NCBI GenBank assembly: GCA_018001225.1
Contig: JAGNIJ010000035.1
Span: 1 to 48,660, forward strand
Source: Kiritimatiellia bacterium
GTDB lineage: Bacteria; Verrucomicrobiota; Kiritimatiellia; CAIQIC01; JAGNIJ01
Reading direction: 5' to 3'
Length of the DNA: 48,660 nucleotides
In this document: positions 36,904-47,094 of the stretch, piece by piece
Layout: each line of letters opens with the position of its first letter
How positions within the stretch are numbered: position 1 is the stretch's first letter
Position numbers and translations under genes: made by a program
Notes under the pieces: model-generated
The model's input: only the letters and a program-made list of their open reading frames with translations
What the model was told of the DNA's origin: nothing
Databases searched by the model: none

Positions 36904-37917
36904 ATGACGATCGAAGAAATCAGGAAGATCCGGGACGAGGCGCTGGCGGACGCGGACGCCGCGGCGGACGCCGCCGCCGTCGAGGCGGTGCGCATCAAGT
37001 ATCTCGGGCGGAAGGGGCTCCTGCCGAGGGTCATGGAGAGCCTCAAGGACCTCGCCCCGGCCGACCGCCCGGAGGCGGGCAAGCTCTCGAACGAGCTCAA
37101 GAACGGCCTGGCCGCCCGGCTCGAGGCGCGCAAGCAGTCGCTGCAGCAGGCCGCCCCCGTCCGCGCCGCGGGGCTGGACTGGTCGCTGCCCGGCCGGTGG
37201 CGCGGGCTGGGCTCCCGGCATCCCGTCAGCCTCGTCATCGCGCGGGCCGCGGAGATCTTCCGCTCGCTCGGATTCACCGTCGCCGACGGGCCGGACGTGG
37301 AGACCGAGTATTACAACTTCGACGCGCTCAACACGCCGGGCGACCACCCGGCGCGCGACTCGCAGGACACGTTCTATTTCTCCTCCGGCCAGCTGCTGCG
37401 CACGCAGACCTCGCCCGTGCAGATCCGCGTGATGGAGAAGCAGAAGCCGCCGGTCCGGATCATCGCGCCCGGCCGGTGCTACCGCCGCGACACGACGGAC
37501 GCGACGCACAGCGCCAATTTCCACCAGATCGAGGGGCTGTACGTGGACCGGAATGTTTCCATGGCCGACCTCAAGGGCGACCTGACGCACTTCGCCCGGC
37601 AGATGATGGGGCCGGACGTGCGCGTGCGGTTCCGGCCGCATTTCTTCCCGTTCACCGAGCCGAGCGTCGAGTACGACTTCTCGTGCCACGTCTGCGGCGG
37701 GAAGGGCTGCCGGGTGTGCAAGGACAGCGGCTGGATCGAGATCTCCGGCGCCGGCATGGTCAATCCCAAGGTCTTCCGCGCGGTCGGGTACGACCCGGAC
37801 GAGGTCTCCGGCTACGCCTTCGGCATGGGCGTCGAGCGCATCGCGATGATCCTCTACGGCATCCCGGACATCCGGATGCTCTACGACAACGACGTCCGGT
37901 TCCTGGCCCAGTTCTAA
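36904..37917 (+). CDS. pheS: Phenylalanine-tRNA ligase alpha subunit
   Basis: Catalytic subunit of the (alpha-beta)2 PheRS. The 337-residue protein has the N-terminal coiled-coil (IRKIRDEALADADAAADA), the class II motif HPVSLVIARAAEIF, GRCYRRDTTDATHSANFHQ and the C-terminal motif 3 GFGMGVERIAM-type sequence (GYAFGMGVERIAMILYG). The start is the ATG at 36904; upstream in-frame codons are the palindrome array. pheT, normally next, is absent; a secreted-protein gene follows. So the subunit genes are separated in this genome. Confidence 0.94.
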   Translation: MTIEEIRKIRDEALADADAAADAAAVEAVRIKYLGRKGLLPRVMESLKDLAPADRPEAGKLSNELKNGLAARLEARKQSLQQAAPVRAAGLDWSLPGRWRGLGSRHPVSLVIARAAEIFRSLGFTVADGPDVETEYYNFDALNTPGDHPARDSQDTFYFSSGQLLRTQTSPVQIRVMEKQKPPVRIIAPGRCYRRDTTDATHSANFHQIEGLYVDRNVSMADLKGDLTHFARQMMGPDVRVRFRPHFFPFTEPSVEYDFSCHVCGGKGCRVCKDSGWIEISGAGMVNPKVFRAVGYDPDEVSGYAFGMGVERIAMILYGIPDIRMLYDNDVRFLAQF

Positions 37918-37928
37918 ACCGCTTTGGC

Positions 37929-37957
37929 TTGACGCGCCCTCCCGGCGGGGGGATAAA
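37929..37957 (+). promoter_or_regulatory. Promoter of the autotransporter-repeat gene
   Basis: TTGACG (37929-37934), a 17-nt spacer and GATAAA (37952-37957). GGGGAGGG then lies 4 nt before the ATG at 37977. Confidence 0.5.
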
Positions 37958-37976
37958 AACGGCTGGGGAGGGCGTC

Positions 37977-40900
37977 ATGTGTTCACGAAACGTCATCCGC
38001 TGGTTCGCCATCGCCGGGGTCTGCGCGGCTGTCGGGTTCCCCGCCTTCGCCGCCCGGCTGATCCTGCAGCAGGGCCTCAACGGGTACGCGGGCTCGGGCG
38101 ACACGTGGCTGGACGAGAGCGCGACGCGCGACAACTACGGCGGCGACTCCAAGCTGACGGTGAAATACAACAGCGGGCCCAAGTCGGATTGCGCCCTGGT
38201 CCGGTTCACCCTGCCGGCGGTGTCCCATGACGCCGTGTCGTCGGCGATCCTGGAGCTGTTCTACGTGGAGGCGGTCAGCATGGTCTCGGGGAACGCCATG
38301 GGGCTCAAGCCCTATCGCGTGAACGCGGGCCGGAACTGGTTCGAGAACACGCGGAACGGCCAGTCGGGCGAGGGGGCCAGTTGGCGCTATTTCGGCCGGG
38401 ACGAAGTGGAGACGAATAAGTGGACGTCTGAAGACGGCGGGTGGCAGGACAAAACCGACGACGGCAACAGCAGCAACCTGATCAAGGAAGCCGGGGGCAG
38501 CGTGCCGGGCGCGATCGAGCCGAACCACTGGGTGCCGTTCGAGGTCCGGCGGAGCGTGACCAACTGGCTGGGCGGCGCGCCGAACAACGGGCTCGTCGTG
38601 TTTTCATGCAGCTTCGAGGGGAGCGGGTACGTCGTTTCCGGCGAGTTTGCCTCCCGCGAAACCAACAGCGCGGCGCTCCGGCCGAAGTTGAGCCTCCAGT
38701 ACCAGGGCGCGCAGATCGCCTGGACGGGCAAGGTCAGCGGCGCGTGGGACACGGCGGCGACGAACTGGTCCGTCGGCGGCTGGCCGGGGCAGTACGATAA
38801 CGGGGATCACGTCCGCTTCACCGATGCGACGGCCCAGACCAACATCGCGATGGCCGCCGGGCTGACGCCCGCCTCGGTGACGGTCAGCAACGTCGCCCGG
38901 TCGTTCGCGTTTTCCGGCGGCCCGCTCGGCGGGACCGGCCTCGTGCTCAAGGCCGGGGCGGGGATGCTGACCTTGGCCGCGAGCAACTCGTACGGCGGGC
39001 CGACCCTCGTCGTCGGCGGGATCCTGGTCGCGGCCAGCAACGGCGCCCTGGGCTCGGTGGCGGCGGGGACGGCCGTGGGCAGCGGCGCGGTCCTGCGGCT
39101 GCAGGGCAGCGTCTCCTATGCGGCGCCCGAGCCCCTGGACCTGGCGGGGACCCTGGAAGGAATCACGGGCAGCAACACCTGGGCCGGACCGGTATCGCTG
39201 ACGGGGCCGGCCACGTTGAGCGCGACACCGTTTGCGACGTTACACGTGGAAGGCTCCATCGGCGGGGCGGAGGGCGTGGTGATCTCCGGGGGCGGCGTGG
39301 TTTCCATCGGCGGAACGGGGAGCAGCAGCTACGCCGGCACCACCGCCGTCCATTCGGGGACCCTGAATCTCGGGCGCGGCACCGGGCCGGCCGTCCCGGG
39401 CGCGCTGGTAATCGGCGGGGAGGAGGCGGCCACCGCGCGGGTGGGGTGGATGAACCAGTTGGCGGCGACGAATCCCGTTCGGGTGCGGGAATTCGGCGTC
39501 CTGGATCTGAACAGCTTCGGGCTATTCAACCCGCTCGGGCAGCTTCGCTGGCGCGGCGGGGCCGTCAGTTCCGGGAACGGGCCCATGAATCTGGTCACCG
39601 ACGTCGTCGCCGAAGCGTCGGCGGAGTCCGCGGGGCTGGCGGGCTTCGTGAGCCTGGGCGCGACCGACCGGGTGTTCCAAGTCGAAAATGGAGTGGCGGA
39701 GAACGACATGGTCGTGACGGCCATGCTGAACGCTGGAGGAATCCATAAAATGGGCGCCGGGCGTCTTTGGCTGGACACCAACAACAGCTTTGAGTCACCC
39801 ATGCGGATCGCGGAGGGCGAGATCATATCGGGGGCGGATCAGGCGTTAGGGCTGGGCCCGGTGTTCCTGGGCGAGGGGAGCGCCGTCGCCGCGGGGCTCT
39901 ACCTGGGCGGGAACAACCGGTTGACCAACAGCCTGGAAATCTCGGCGGGCGACCGGACCCTGGGCACGCTGTCCGGCGTCGCGACGGGGGCCTGGGCCGG
40001 GCCGGTGGCCCTGGCCGGGCCGCTGACGTTGAAGGCGGCCGCGGCCAGCCGGCTGGTGATCGAGCAGGGCGTGGCGGGCGCCGCGGGATCGGTGACGGTG
40101 ACAGGCGGCGGCGTGGTGGAGTTGCACGGAGCCGGGACCTATACCGGCGGGGCCACCGTGATAGGCGGCACGTTACGGGCCTGCAGCGGCTCGGGATCGG
40201 CCACGGGCGATGGGGCGGTTCAAATCCAGGCCGGCGGCACATTGGGGGGGACGGGCTGCGTGCAGGGGCCCGTCACGCTGACCGTGGGCGCCACGTTGGA
40301 CCCGGGTGGCTCGGCCGGCCTGCTGGCGATCAGCAACCGCGTCGCGCTGGGCGACGGCAGCCGGTTTAGGGTGGACGCGGACGGGGGCGGGTATGATGCC
40401 GTGGATCTCCGGCGGGGCGGGGCGCTCGATCTGGCGCCGGCCGCGCAACTGCTCGTGTCGGGAACGCTTTCGGGGACGGACACCTGCGCGATCGTTCGCG
40501 GGGCGACGCGGGTTGACGGGACCTTTTTGGGGCTGCCCTCCGGGACGGCGCTGCCGCCGCCCAACGAAAACTGGTTCATTCATTATACGCCCGCGGGCAT
40601 CTACCTGGGCCGGAATCCCAATCCCCTGTGGTATTTCCGGGGATGGGCCCACGAGGGGCAGGCGCTGTTGAGTTGGCGGACGCCGGTCGAACTGGATGTC
40701 CTGGGCTATGACCTGTACCGCGACGAGGGCGGCGCGTGGGTGAAGGTCAACGTCGATCCGATCCCGCCGGGGGATCCGAACGGCGCGGCGTATGTGTTCG
40801 CGGACCCCGCGATGGGCCCCGGCATGTCGGGTCGCTACCGGCTGGTCGAGCTGCACGAAGGCGGCCTGTCGAACGAACTGGTGGACTGCACGCGCGAGTT

Positions 40901-41123
40901 CACGGAGCTGGCCTTCACGGCGGGCCCGCGGCCGGCCGGCGGCGGGCTGGAGCTACGGTGGCGAAGCCGCGAGGACGAGACGTACTGGCTGGAGCGGGCG
41001 GCCGATCCCGCGGGCGACTATGTCCCGGTGGCCGGCCCTCTGCCCGCGACGCCGGGGGAAAACACGTACACCAATCCGCCCGACGCCTTCCGCGGCTTCT
41101 ATCGCGCGGTGATGCACCCGTAG
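37977..41123 (+). CDS. Large secreted protein: DNRLRE domain plus autotransporter-associated beta-strand repeats
   Basis: 1048 residues with a signal peptide to about residue 26 (IAGVCAAVGFPAFA). A DNRLRE-type domain (about 27-240) has DTWLDESATRDNYGGDSKL and ALVRFTLPA. From about 245 to 880 there are repeated strands of the autotransporter-associated type (GTGLVLKAGAGMLTLAASNS; YGGPTLVVGGILVAASNGAL; GAGTYTGGATVIGGTLRACS), predicting a long beta-helix. No C-terminal membrane barrel is present, so it is not a classical autotransporter. The end has an ALLSWRTPVELDVLGYDLYR domain and an FYR tail (RGFYRAVMHP). It is probably a surface or polymer-binding protein. Confidence 0.83.
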   Translation: MCSRNVIRWFAIAGVCAAVGFPAFAARLILQQGLNGYAGSGDTWLDESATRDNYGGDSKLTVKYNSGPKSDCALVRFTLPAVSHDAVSSAILELFYVEAVSMVSGNAMGLKPYRVNAGRNWFENTRNGQSGEGASWRYFGRDEVETNKWTSEDGGWQDKTDDGNSSNLIKEAGGSVPGAIEPNHWVPFEVRRSVTNWLGGAPNNGLVVFSCSFEGSGYVVSGEFASRETNSAALRPKLSLQYQGAQIAWTGKVSGAWDTAATNWSVGGWPGQYDNGDHVRFTDATAQTNIAMAAGLTPASVTVSNVARSFAFSGGPLGGTGLVLKAGAGMLTLAASNSYGGPTLVVGGILVAASNGALGSVAAGTAVGSGAVLRLQGSVSYAAPEPLDLAGTLEGITGSNTWAGPVSLTGPATLSATPFATLHVEGSIGGAEGVVISGGGVVSIGGTGSSSYAGTTAVHSGTLNLGRGTGPAVPGALVIGGEEAATARVGWMNQLAATNPVRVREFGVLDLNSFGLFNPLGQLRWRGGAVSSGNGPMNLVTDVVAEASAESAGLAGFVSLGATDRVFQVENGVAENDMVVTAMLNAGGIHKMGAGRLWLDTNNSFESPMRIAEGEIISGADQALGLGPVFLGEGSAVAAGLYLGGNNRLTNSLEISAGDRTLGTLSGVATGAWAGPVALAGPLTLKAAAASRLVIEQGVAGAAGSVTVTGGGVVELHGAGTYTGGATVIGGTLRACSGSGSATGDGAVQIQAGGTLGGTGCVQGPVTLTVGATLDPGGSAGLLAISNRVALGDGSRFRVDADGGGYDAVDLRRGGALDLAPAAQLLVSGTLSGTDTCAIVRGATRVDGTFLGLPSGTALPPPNENWFIHYTPAGIYLGRNPNPLWYFRGWAHEGQALLSWRTPVELDVLGYDLYRDEGGAWVKVNVDPIPPGDPNGAAYVFADPAMGPGMSGRYRLVELHEGGLSNELVDCTREFTELAFTAGPRPAGGGLELRWRSREDETYWLERAADPAGDYVPVAGPLPATPGENTYTNPPDAFRGFYRAVMHP

Positions 41124-41159
41124 GCCCGCCCGCGCCGAGGTCCGGATGCGGAGGATCGC

Positions 41160-42674
41160 TCACGCCTTTTTCTGGTCGAGCGCGTCGCGGACGGCCTGGG
41201 TCAGGGTGCGCTGGGTGAACGGCTTGGTGAGAAACTGGGCGCCCGTGATGCGGATGAGCCGTTCGGCCGTCTTCTGCGTGAACCCGGAGACCAGCAGCAC
41301 GGGGATGCCGGGCTTGATCCGGTGAATCTCCCGGTACACGTCCTCGCCGTTGACGAAGGGCATGACGACGTCGAGCAGCACGAGGTCGATCTCCGCGTGG
41401 TGCTGCTTGAAATGCTCGATGGCTTCCTCCCCGCCGGGCGCGGCCCAGACCGTGTAGCCGGCGCGCTGGAGGATGCGCTGCGCGATGCTCAAGGCCAGCG
41501 GGTCGTCGTCCACCGCCAGGATGCGTTCCGTACCCGTGGGGCCGGGCCCTTCTTCCCCCGTGCCGGCGACCGGCATGGCCGGGGCCTCGACGGTCGGCAG
41601 GTAGAGCTTGAAGCAGGCGCCCCGGCCCGGCTCCGACTCCAGGGTGATCCACCCGCCCATGGCCCGTATGGCATGCCGGACCACGGTCAGCCCCATCCCC
41701 GTGGCCGCCTTGCGGGTGGTAAAAAAGGGCTCGAACACGCGGTCCCGGATCTCCGGCGGGATGCCCGCGCCGGTGTCCGAAACCGACACCACCAGGTACG
41801 ATCCCGGGCGCCTCTCGGAATGCGCCTGGACCTCGGCGGCGTCCAGACGGACCGGCTCCACCCCGATCGTCAGCCGGCCGCCCTCCGGCATGGCGTCCCG
41901 CGCGTTCATGCAGAGATTGATCAGGGCCCGGTCCAGGACCGCCCGGTCGCCCCGCACGCGGGGCAAGGCCGTCTTTTCGGGGATGGTCAGGGTGATGGGC
42001 CGGGGCAGCGTCTTCTTCTGCAGGGCGACGATGTCGGCGAGGACCTCCTGGATATCGATCTCCTCCGCGATCGGGGTGGTGTGGCGGGCGACCGCCAGCA
42101 GGCGGGCCGTCAGGTCGTTCGCCGTCTGGGCGGCCTGCTGGATCCGCGCCACGTCGGCCTGGAGTTCCGGGCTGGGCATCTGGTCCCGGAGCAGGGAGGC
42201 ATAGGCCATGATGATGGTCAGGAGGTTCTTGAACTCGTGGGCGATGCCGCCGGAGAGGTGCTCGACCAACTCCATCTGCTGCGCCTGCATCAGTTGCTTC
42301 ACCAGCAGGCGCTCCCGGGTTACATCGCGGGCGACGAGGATGTCGGCCAGCGGGCGATTCCCGGAGTCCAGCAGCCGCGCGGCCCGAACGTCGAGCAGAC
42401 GGGGCAGTCCGGCGGCCGGGCGGCTGGTCGCCTCGCCGGCCCACTGTCCATTCTTTTCCAGGGCCTCCAGGATGGCGTCGAACGACGCCTCGCCGTCCGG
42501 TTTCAGGTGCGGGGCCAGCGCCCGCAGTTCCCGCACGGCGCCGGGCGGCAGCCCCAGCAAGTGGTCCATCGAAGGCGTGGTGAAAAGGATCCGGCCGCGG
42601 CTATCGGCGATCAGGAGGCCGTCGTTGATGAAGTCCAGCGCCTCCGAGCTGCTTTGGTTGCGGTCAAGGGTCAT
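41160..42674 (-). CDS. Soluble hybrid sensor histidine kinase (PAS-HisKA-HATPase-REC)
   Basis: 504 residues with no membrane segment. A PAS-like sensor (about 8-125) is followed by HisKA with the phospho-His146 in SGGIAHEFKNLL. The HATPase domain has N257 (LCMNARDAM), DTGAGIP (300-306) and GMGLTVV. A C-terminal receiver has VDDDP and phospho-Asp435 (VLLDVVMP). It would sense a cytoplasmic signal and pass phosphate to its own receiver, then probably to a separate output protein, as no DNA-binding domain or partner gene is adjacent. It is divergent from glmS. Confidence 0.9.
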   Translation of the reverse strand: MTLDRNQSSSEALDFINDGLLIADSRGRILFTTPSMDHLLGLPPGAVRELRALAPHLKPDGEASFDAILEALEKNGQWAGEATSRPAAGLPRLLDVRAARLLDSGNRPLADILVARDVTRERLLVKQLMQAQQMELVEHLSGGIAHEFKNLLTIIMAYASLLRDQMPSPELQADVARIQQAAQTANDLTARLLAVARHTTPIAEEIDIQEVLADIVALQKKTLPRPITLTIPEKTALPRVRGDRAVLDRALINLCMNARDAMPEGGRLTIGVEPVRLDAAEVQAHSERRPGSYLVVSVSDTGAGIPPEIRDRVFEPFFTTRKAATGMGLTVVRHAIRAMGGWITLESEPGRGACFKLYLPTVEAPAMPVAGTGEEGPGPTGTERILAVDDDPLALSIAQRILQRAGYTVWAAPGGEEAIEHFKQHHAEIDLVLLDVVMPFVNGEDVYREIHRIKPGIPVLLVSGFTQKTAERLIRITGAQFLTKPFTQRTLTQAVRDALDQKKA

Positions 42675-42749
42675 GGGTGCCGGGCCCGCAAAGTGAGGAA
42701 GAGTTAACCCAGCACGGCGGCAAAGTCAAACACGCCGCGGGATGGACGC

Positions 42750-42778
42750 TTGCGGAGCCGGGGCGGTTGCCGTATGTA
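42750..42778 (+). promoter_or_regulatory. Putative glmS promoter
   Basis: TTGCGG (42750-42755), a 17-nt spacer and TATGTA (42773-42778). A 35-nt leader with GGAGG precedes the ATG. No glmS ribozyme can be recognised in this short leader. Confidence 0.45.
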
Positions 42779-42818
42779 TTCATCCCGGCGGCCGGACGCC
42801 GCCGGATCGGAGGCCCCA

Positions 42819-44660
<1,842 letters not shown>

Positions 44661-45012
44661 CGCGCAGGGCCGGCTGTCTTTGTCCGCCGTGGCCAGTCGG
44701 GAGGGGCGGGGGCGCTCCGTTTTGGAATCTTGCTGGCCCCTCATTTTTCTGTGGAATCGGGCTCGCCTCGTTCCTTTCTTGCTGTGGAAGCCGCGCAGGG
44801 TTTCAAGCCATGCGACGCAGAAGAGAAAGGAGCGCATATGAGCACGGCCGTGGGCTGATGGGGGGCGGCAAGGGCCGGGCCGGAAATTCGGCCGCGGGCC
44901 CTTGTCGTCCCGGACCCGCCAAATTCAAATCAGCGCGAGCAAGGCGAGGCGACGCTGGGGGATCGCGATCCGCCCCGTGAGCGGGGCGCCGGCAGCGGCG
45001 ACGCTCGACGCG
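44661..45012. other. Intergenic region after glmS, no gene seen
   Basis: 352 bp between glmS and the broken nucleotidyltransferase gene. It holds GC-rich inverted stretches (for example GGCCGCGGGCCC near 44890), but no clear terminator, RNA gene or protein-like frame. It may be decayed sequence. Confidence 0.4.
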
Positions 45013-45618
45013 TCAGGCGCGATGGCCGAACTCTTCGCAGGCGCGCCGGAGGGCATCGTCAAGATCGCGGCAGCGGTTGAATCCGCGCGAGGTAATGAGA
45101 GCGAGCGCCCGGCGGGCGGCATCCAGATCGGACATGCGCGCGGCCTGGATCAGTTGGCGCAGGTCAGCGGCGTCCTGCGGGCGGGTGCGGTCGTCGCGCG
45201 CGAGGACCTTGAGCGCAATGAGGTGGTGAAGCCGGGCGACCGGGACCGTGCAGAGGGGAAACACCGGCAAACGTTCCGCATCCCTGCATATCTCGTGTTC
45301 AATGCCCGAGGACGCAAACAGCAGGTCGAGCATCAGGCCCGCGGCCGGATCTTCCGCGGGCGCAAGACGAGCGGTCGCCAACCGATGCGTCGTTTCCTGT
45401 TCGACACTGGCCAGAGCCCTTTACCCCGCGGATTGAAGGTCGTAGACCATCGCTTCCGCAGTGGCATTGTCCGGAACCGCCAGGGCCAAGCCCACATCGC
45501 GGGTAAAACGCGGCTCCGTGCGGACGGAAACGGCAAGGCCGCCGACAAGGGCCCAAGGCTGGCCGCGCTCATCGAACAAGGCCGCGACCCGCGCAAGGAC
45601 CTCTTCGAGCCTCGTCAT
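45013..45618 (-). pseudogene. Nucleotidyltransferase-fold toxin gene broken by an in-frame stop
   Basis: The frame from the ATG at 45618 encodes RLEEVLARVAALFDERG, then PWALVGGLAVSVRTEPRFTR, then DVGLALAV: the GG...R-x-T-x-D-[x]-D start of AbiEii/DUF6036-type nucleotidyltransferases. A TAA (45421-45423) interrupts it after DLQSAG. The same frame continues with RALASVEQETTHRLATARLA to the stop at 45013, with no frameshift, so one base change (probably from a Tyr codon) broke a protein of about 201 residues. The second catalytic Asp is also replaced (DVGL instead of DVDL). The antitoxin-like gene overlaps upstream and remains open. Confidence 0.75.
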
Positions 45619-45830
45619 GGCGCTCCTGTTCGAACACGAACGGAGCCGGCCACATCTCCCGGAACCGGCTCATCTTGACGGCAGAGCCAGCGTCCAAACC
45701 TGGCGGAGATTTCCATCTCACTCTCCCGCGAGTGGCGCCGGCGGAGGTTCTGGCGCATGAGCGCCAGGCCGACATCCACCAGCACGGCCACCGTCGCCGC
45801 GTTGCTCGCGTATCCACCCCTGCCATCCAT
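45615..45830 (-). CDS. Small antitoxin-like protein paired with the broken nucleotidyltransferase
   Basis: 71 residues with VGLALMRQNLRRRHSRESEM followed by EISARFGRWL, the helix pattern of short antitoxins (Rv0078B-like) that precede DUF6036/AbiEii-type nucleotidyltransferases. Its TGA overlaps the ATG of the toxin frame (ATGA), the standard arrangement. Assignment rests on the short motif and position only. With the toxin inactive it may be on its way to loss. Confidence 0.55.
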   Translation of the reverse strand: MDGRGGYASNAATVAVLVDVGLALMRQNLRRRHSRESEMEISARFGRWLCRQDEPVPGDVAGSVRVRTGAP

Positions 45831-46081
45831 ACCCGCATAATAACATGGAAGCCTGCCGCTTTCAATGCTTTAGCCACAGCCCGAAGGGAGACGCCGGGAG
45901 CGCAATTCAAGCGTAACCTGTCTTATACCAGGTACGGGTGAGAGGCGGTACGAACGGCGTCGCAAGCTTGCCCGCCGTAGCCCTTGCGCGAAGGCGGGAG
46001 CTCCGCCCTCCAGTGGCAGGAATCATGGAGGGGCGAGCTCCTGCGAGCCCGAAATCTACCCGCATTCACCCGGATTTGGTA
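45831..46081. other. Intergenic region with repeat fragment and a possible gene remnant
   Basis: 251 bp. On the reverse strand, about 45839-45910, the translation SLRAVAKALKAAGFHVIMR looks faintly like the start of a HicA-type toxin, but nothing continues it. A degenerate RAYT-type hairpin lies at 45993-46050. Confidence 0.35.
45993..46050. repeat. Diverged copy of the RAYT-associated hairpin
   Basis: The left arm GGCGGGAGCTCCGCCCTCCA and right arm TGGAGGGGCGAGCTCCTGCG (continuing AGCCC) keep the outline of the element (CCCTCCA...TGGAGGG, GCGAGCC end). The inner sequence is changed and the loop is about 13 nt. Confidence 0.55.
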
Positions 46082-46300
46082 TCAGTCCGGCTTGTACGGG
46101 GGGCGGTGTTCCGCGACACGGGCCGCGGGGACCTCGGGCTCGCGAACAAAGACGCCGTGCGAGTAGGAGTGCTCGTCGGCCGGATTCGTGATTTGCGCCT
46201 GTTCCAGCCATTGATCCCAACAGGCGAAGAGTTCCTCCTCGGACAGATGGCGCAGATCGAGGTCTTCTTCGCTCAAGAACTCGTCTCGCGGGCCTTTCAT
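46082..46300 (-). CDS. Small acidic protein coupled to the 46297-47094 gene
   Basis: 72 residues, unrecognised. The N-terminal half is strongly acidic (FLSEEDLDLRHLSEEELFAC), followed by WDQWLEQAQ. Its ATG overlaps the stop of the upstream gene (ATGA), so the two are co-translated. A short acidic partner of a nucleotidyltransferase-like protein could be an antitoxin, but order (second) and sequence do not settle this. Confidence 0.6.
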   Translation of the reverse strand: MKGPRDEFLSEEDLDLRHLSEEELFACWDQWLEQAQITNPADEHSYSHGVFVREPEVPAARVAEHRPPYKPD

Positions 46301-47094
46301 GGAGGCCCCCCTGCCGGCTCATAGGGGAGAACGCCTTCCGCCCGTGCCGCCATGACCTCGTGGGCCTCCCGGAGGGGCAAGCCGGCGATTTTCTCCGCCA
46401 CGCCCGGCCAGAGGCGCGCCCACGGTTCGGCGGCCTGCATGTAGCGCTGGAGGCGTTTCTCGTTGGCATGCATCAATGCCCTTCGCTCGGCATCCAGGGC
46501 GGCCTCGAGCTCTTCGCCGCCGCGCGTCGCCGCCGCCAGCGCCGGCCGGCGCGGGGCGAGTTCTCGAAAGAGCGCCGGGTGTTCGGCGGCCAGGGTCAGG
46601 ATGTCGCGCGCGCTCCGGGAAACCAGTAGCTGGTCCGCCGGATCGGCCAGCAACCGGGCCAGTTCCCCGATGACGGCGTAGTCCTTCTCCCTGTTTGTTT
46701 TCTTCAGTTCCGCCAGATCGCGCGCCTTCACGAACGGGATGTCCCGGCCCTCCTGCTCGCGCCATAGAGCCTCCAGGTTCTCGGGAGACAGTCGCGGGGG
46801 GCGGGTCACGAAATCGGTTCGAACGCGCAGGGGGCCCTGGCGGAACTCGAAATGCGAGCTCCAGCCGCCGCGCAACCAGCGGAGATCCATCGGGGCCCCG
46901 AAGCGATACCGGCCTCCCCGCTCGGCCAGGACGGCCAATACGTGGCGCAAGGCCTCGTCCTCCTCGCGGAGTATCCAGTCGCCGTCCTTGCTCATGATGG
47001 CCAGCCGATGCAGCACGACGGCCTGTCCGCTGCTCAACACCGCCCGCAGCCGGCCGTCGTTGAAGGCGCGTGTAAGTTCCACGTAGATGCTCAT
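46297..47094 (-). CDS. Putative nucleotidyltransferase-fold protein (toxin-antitoxin type)
   Basis: 265 residues. The segment AVLSSGQAVVLHRLAIMSKD followed by GDWIL fits the pattern of AbiEii-type nucleotidyltransferases (small-residue loop, then [ST]-x-D-x-D/W). RVRTDFVTRPPRLSPENLEA and LKKTNREKDYAVIGELARLL follow, the latter like the KxxDxxxI region of that fold. The C-terminal half is helical and Arg/Glu-rich. Function is inferred from this pattern and from the neighbouring AbiEii-like pair. The ATG at 47094 is used; a GTG at 47103 is possible. Confidence 0.6.
   Translation of the reverse strand: MSIYVELTRAFNDGRLRAVLSSGQAVVLHRLAIMSKDGDWILREEDEALRHVLAVLAERGGRYRFGAPMDLRWLRGGWSSHFEFRQGPLRVRTDFVTRPPRLSPENLEALWREQEGRDIPFVKARDLAELKKTNREKDYAVIGELARLLADPADQLLVSRSARDILTLAAEHPALFRELAPRRPALAAATRGGEELEAALDAERRALMHANEKRLQRYMQAAEPWARLWPGVAEKIAGLPLREAHEVMAARAEGVLPYEPAGGPP

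Noticed and set aside
35412..37976. Upstream extension of the autotransporter-repeat gene to 1903 codons
   Set aside because: The extension runs through pheS and antisense to the protease gene, and is unprotein-like. The ATG at 37977 has a ribosome binding site and a signal peptide.
42675..42818. glmS ribozyme upstream of glmS
   Set aside because: The gap is 144 bp, with a promoter about 40 bp before the gene; the leader is too short and lacks the conserved ribozyme core.
45839..45910. HicA toxin remnant on the reverse strand
   Set aside because: Only about 19 residues (SLRAVAKALKAAGFHVIMR) are suggestive; there is no continuation and no HicB partner.
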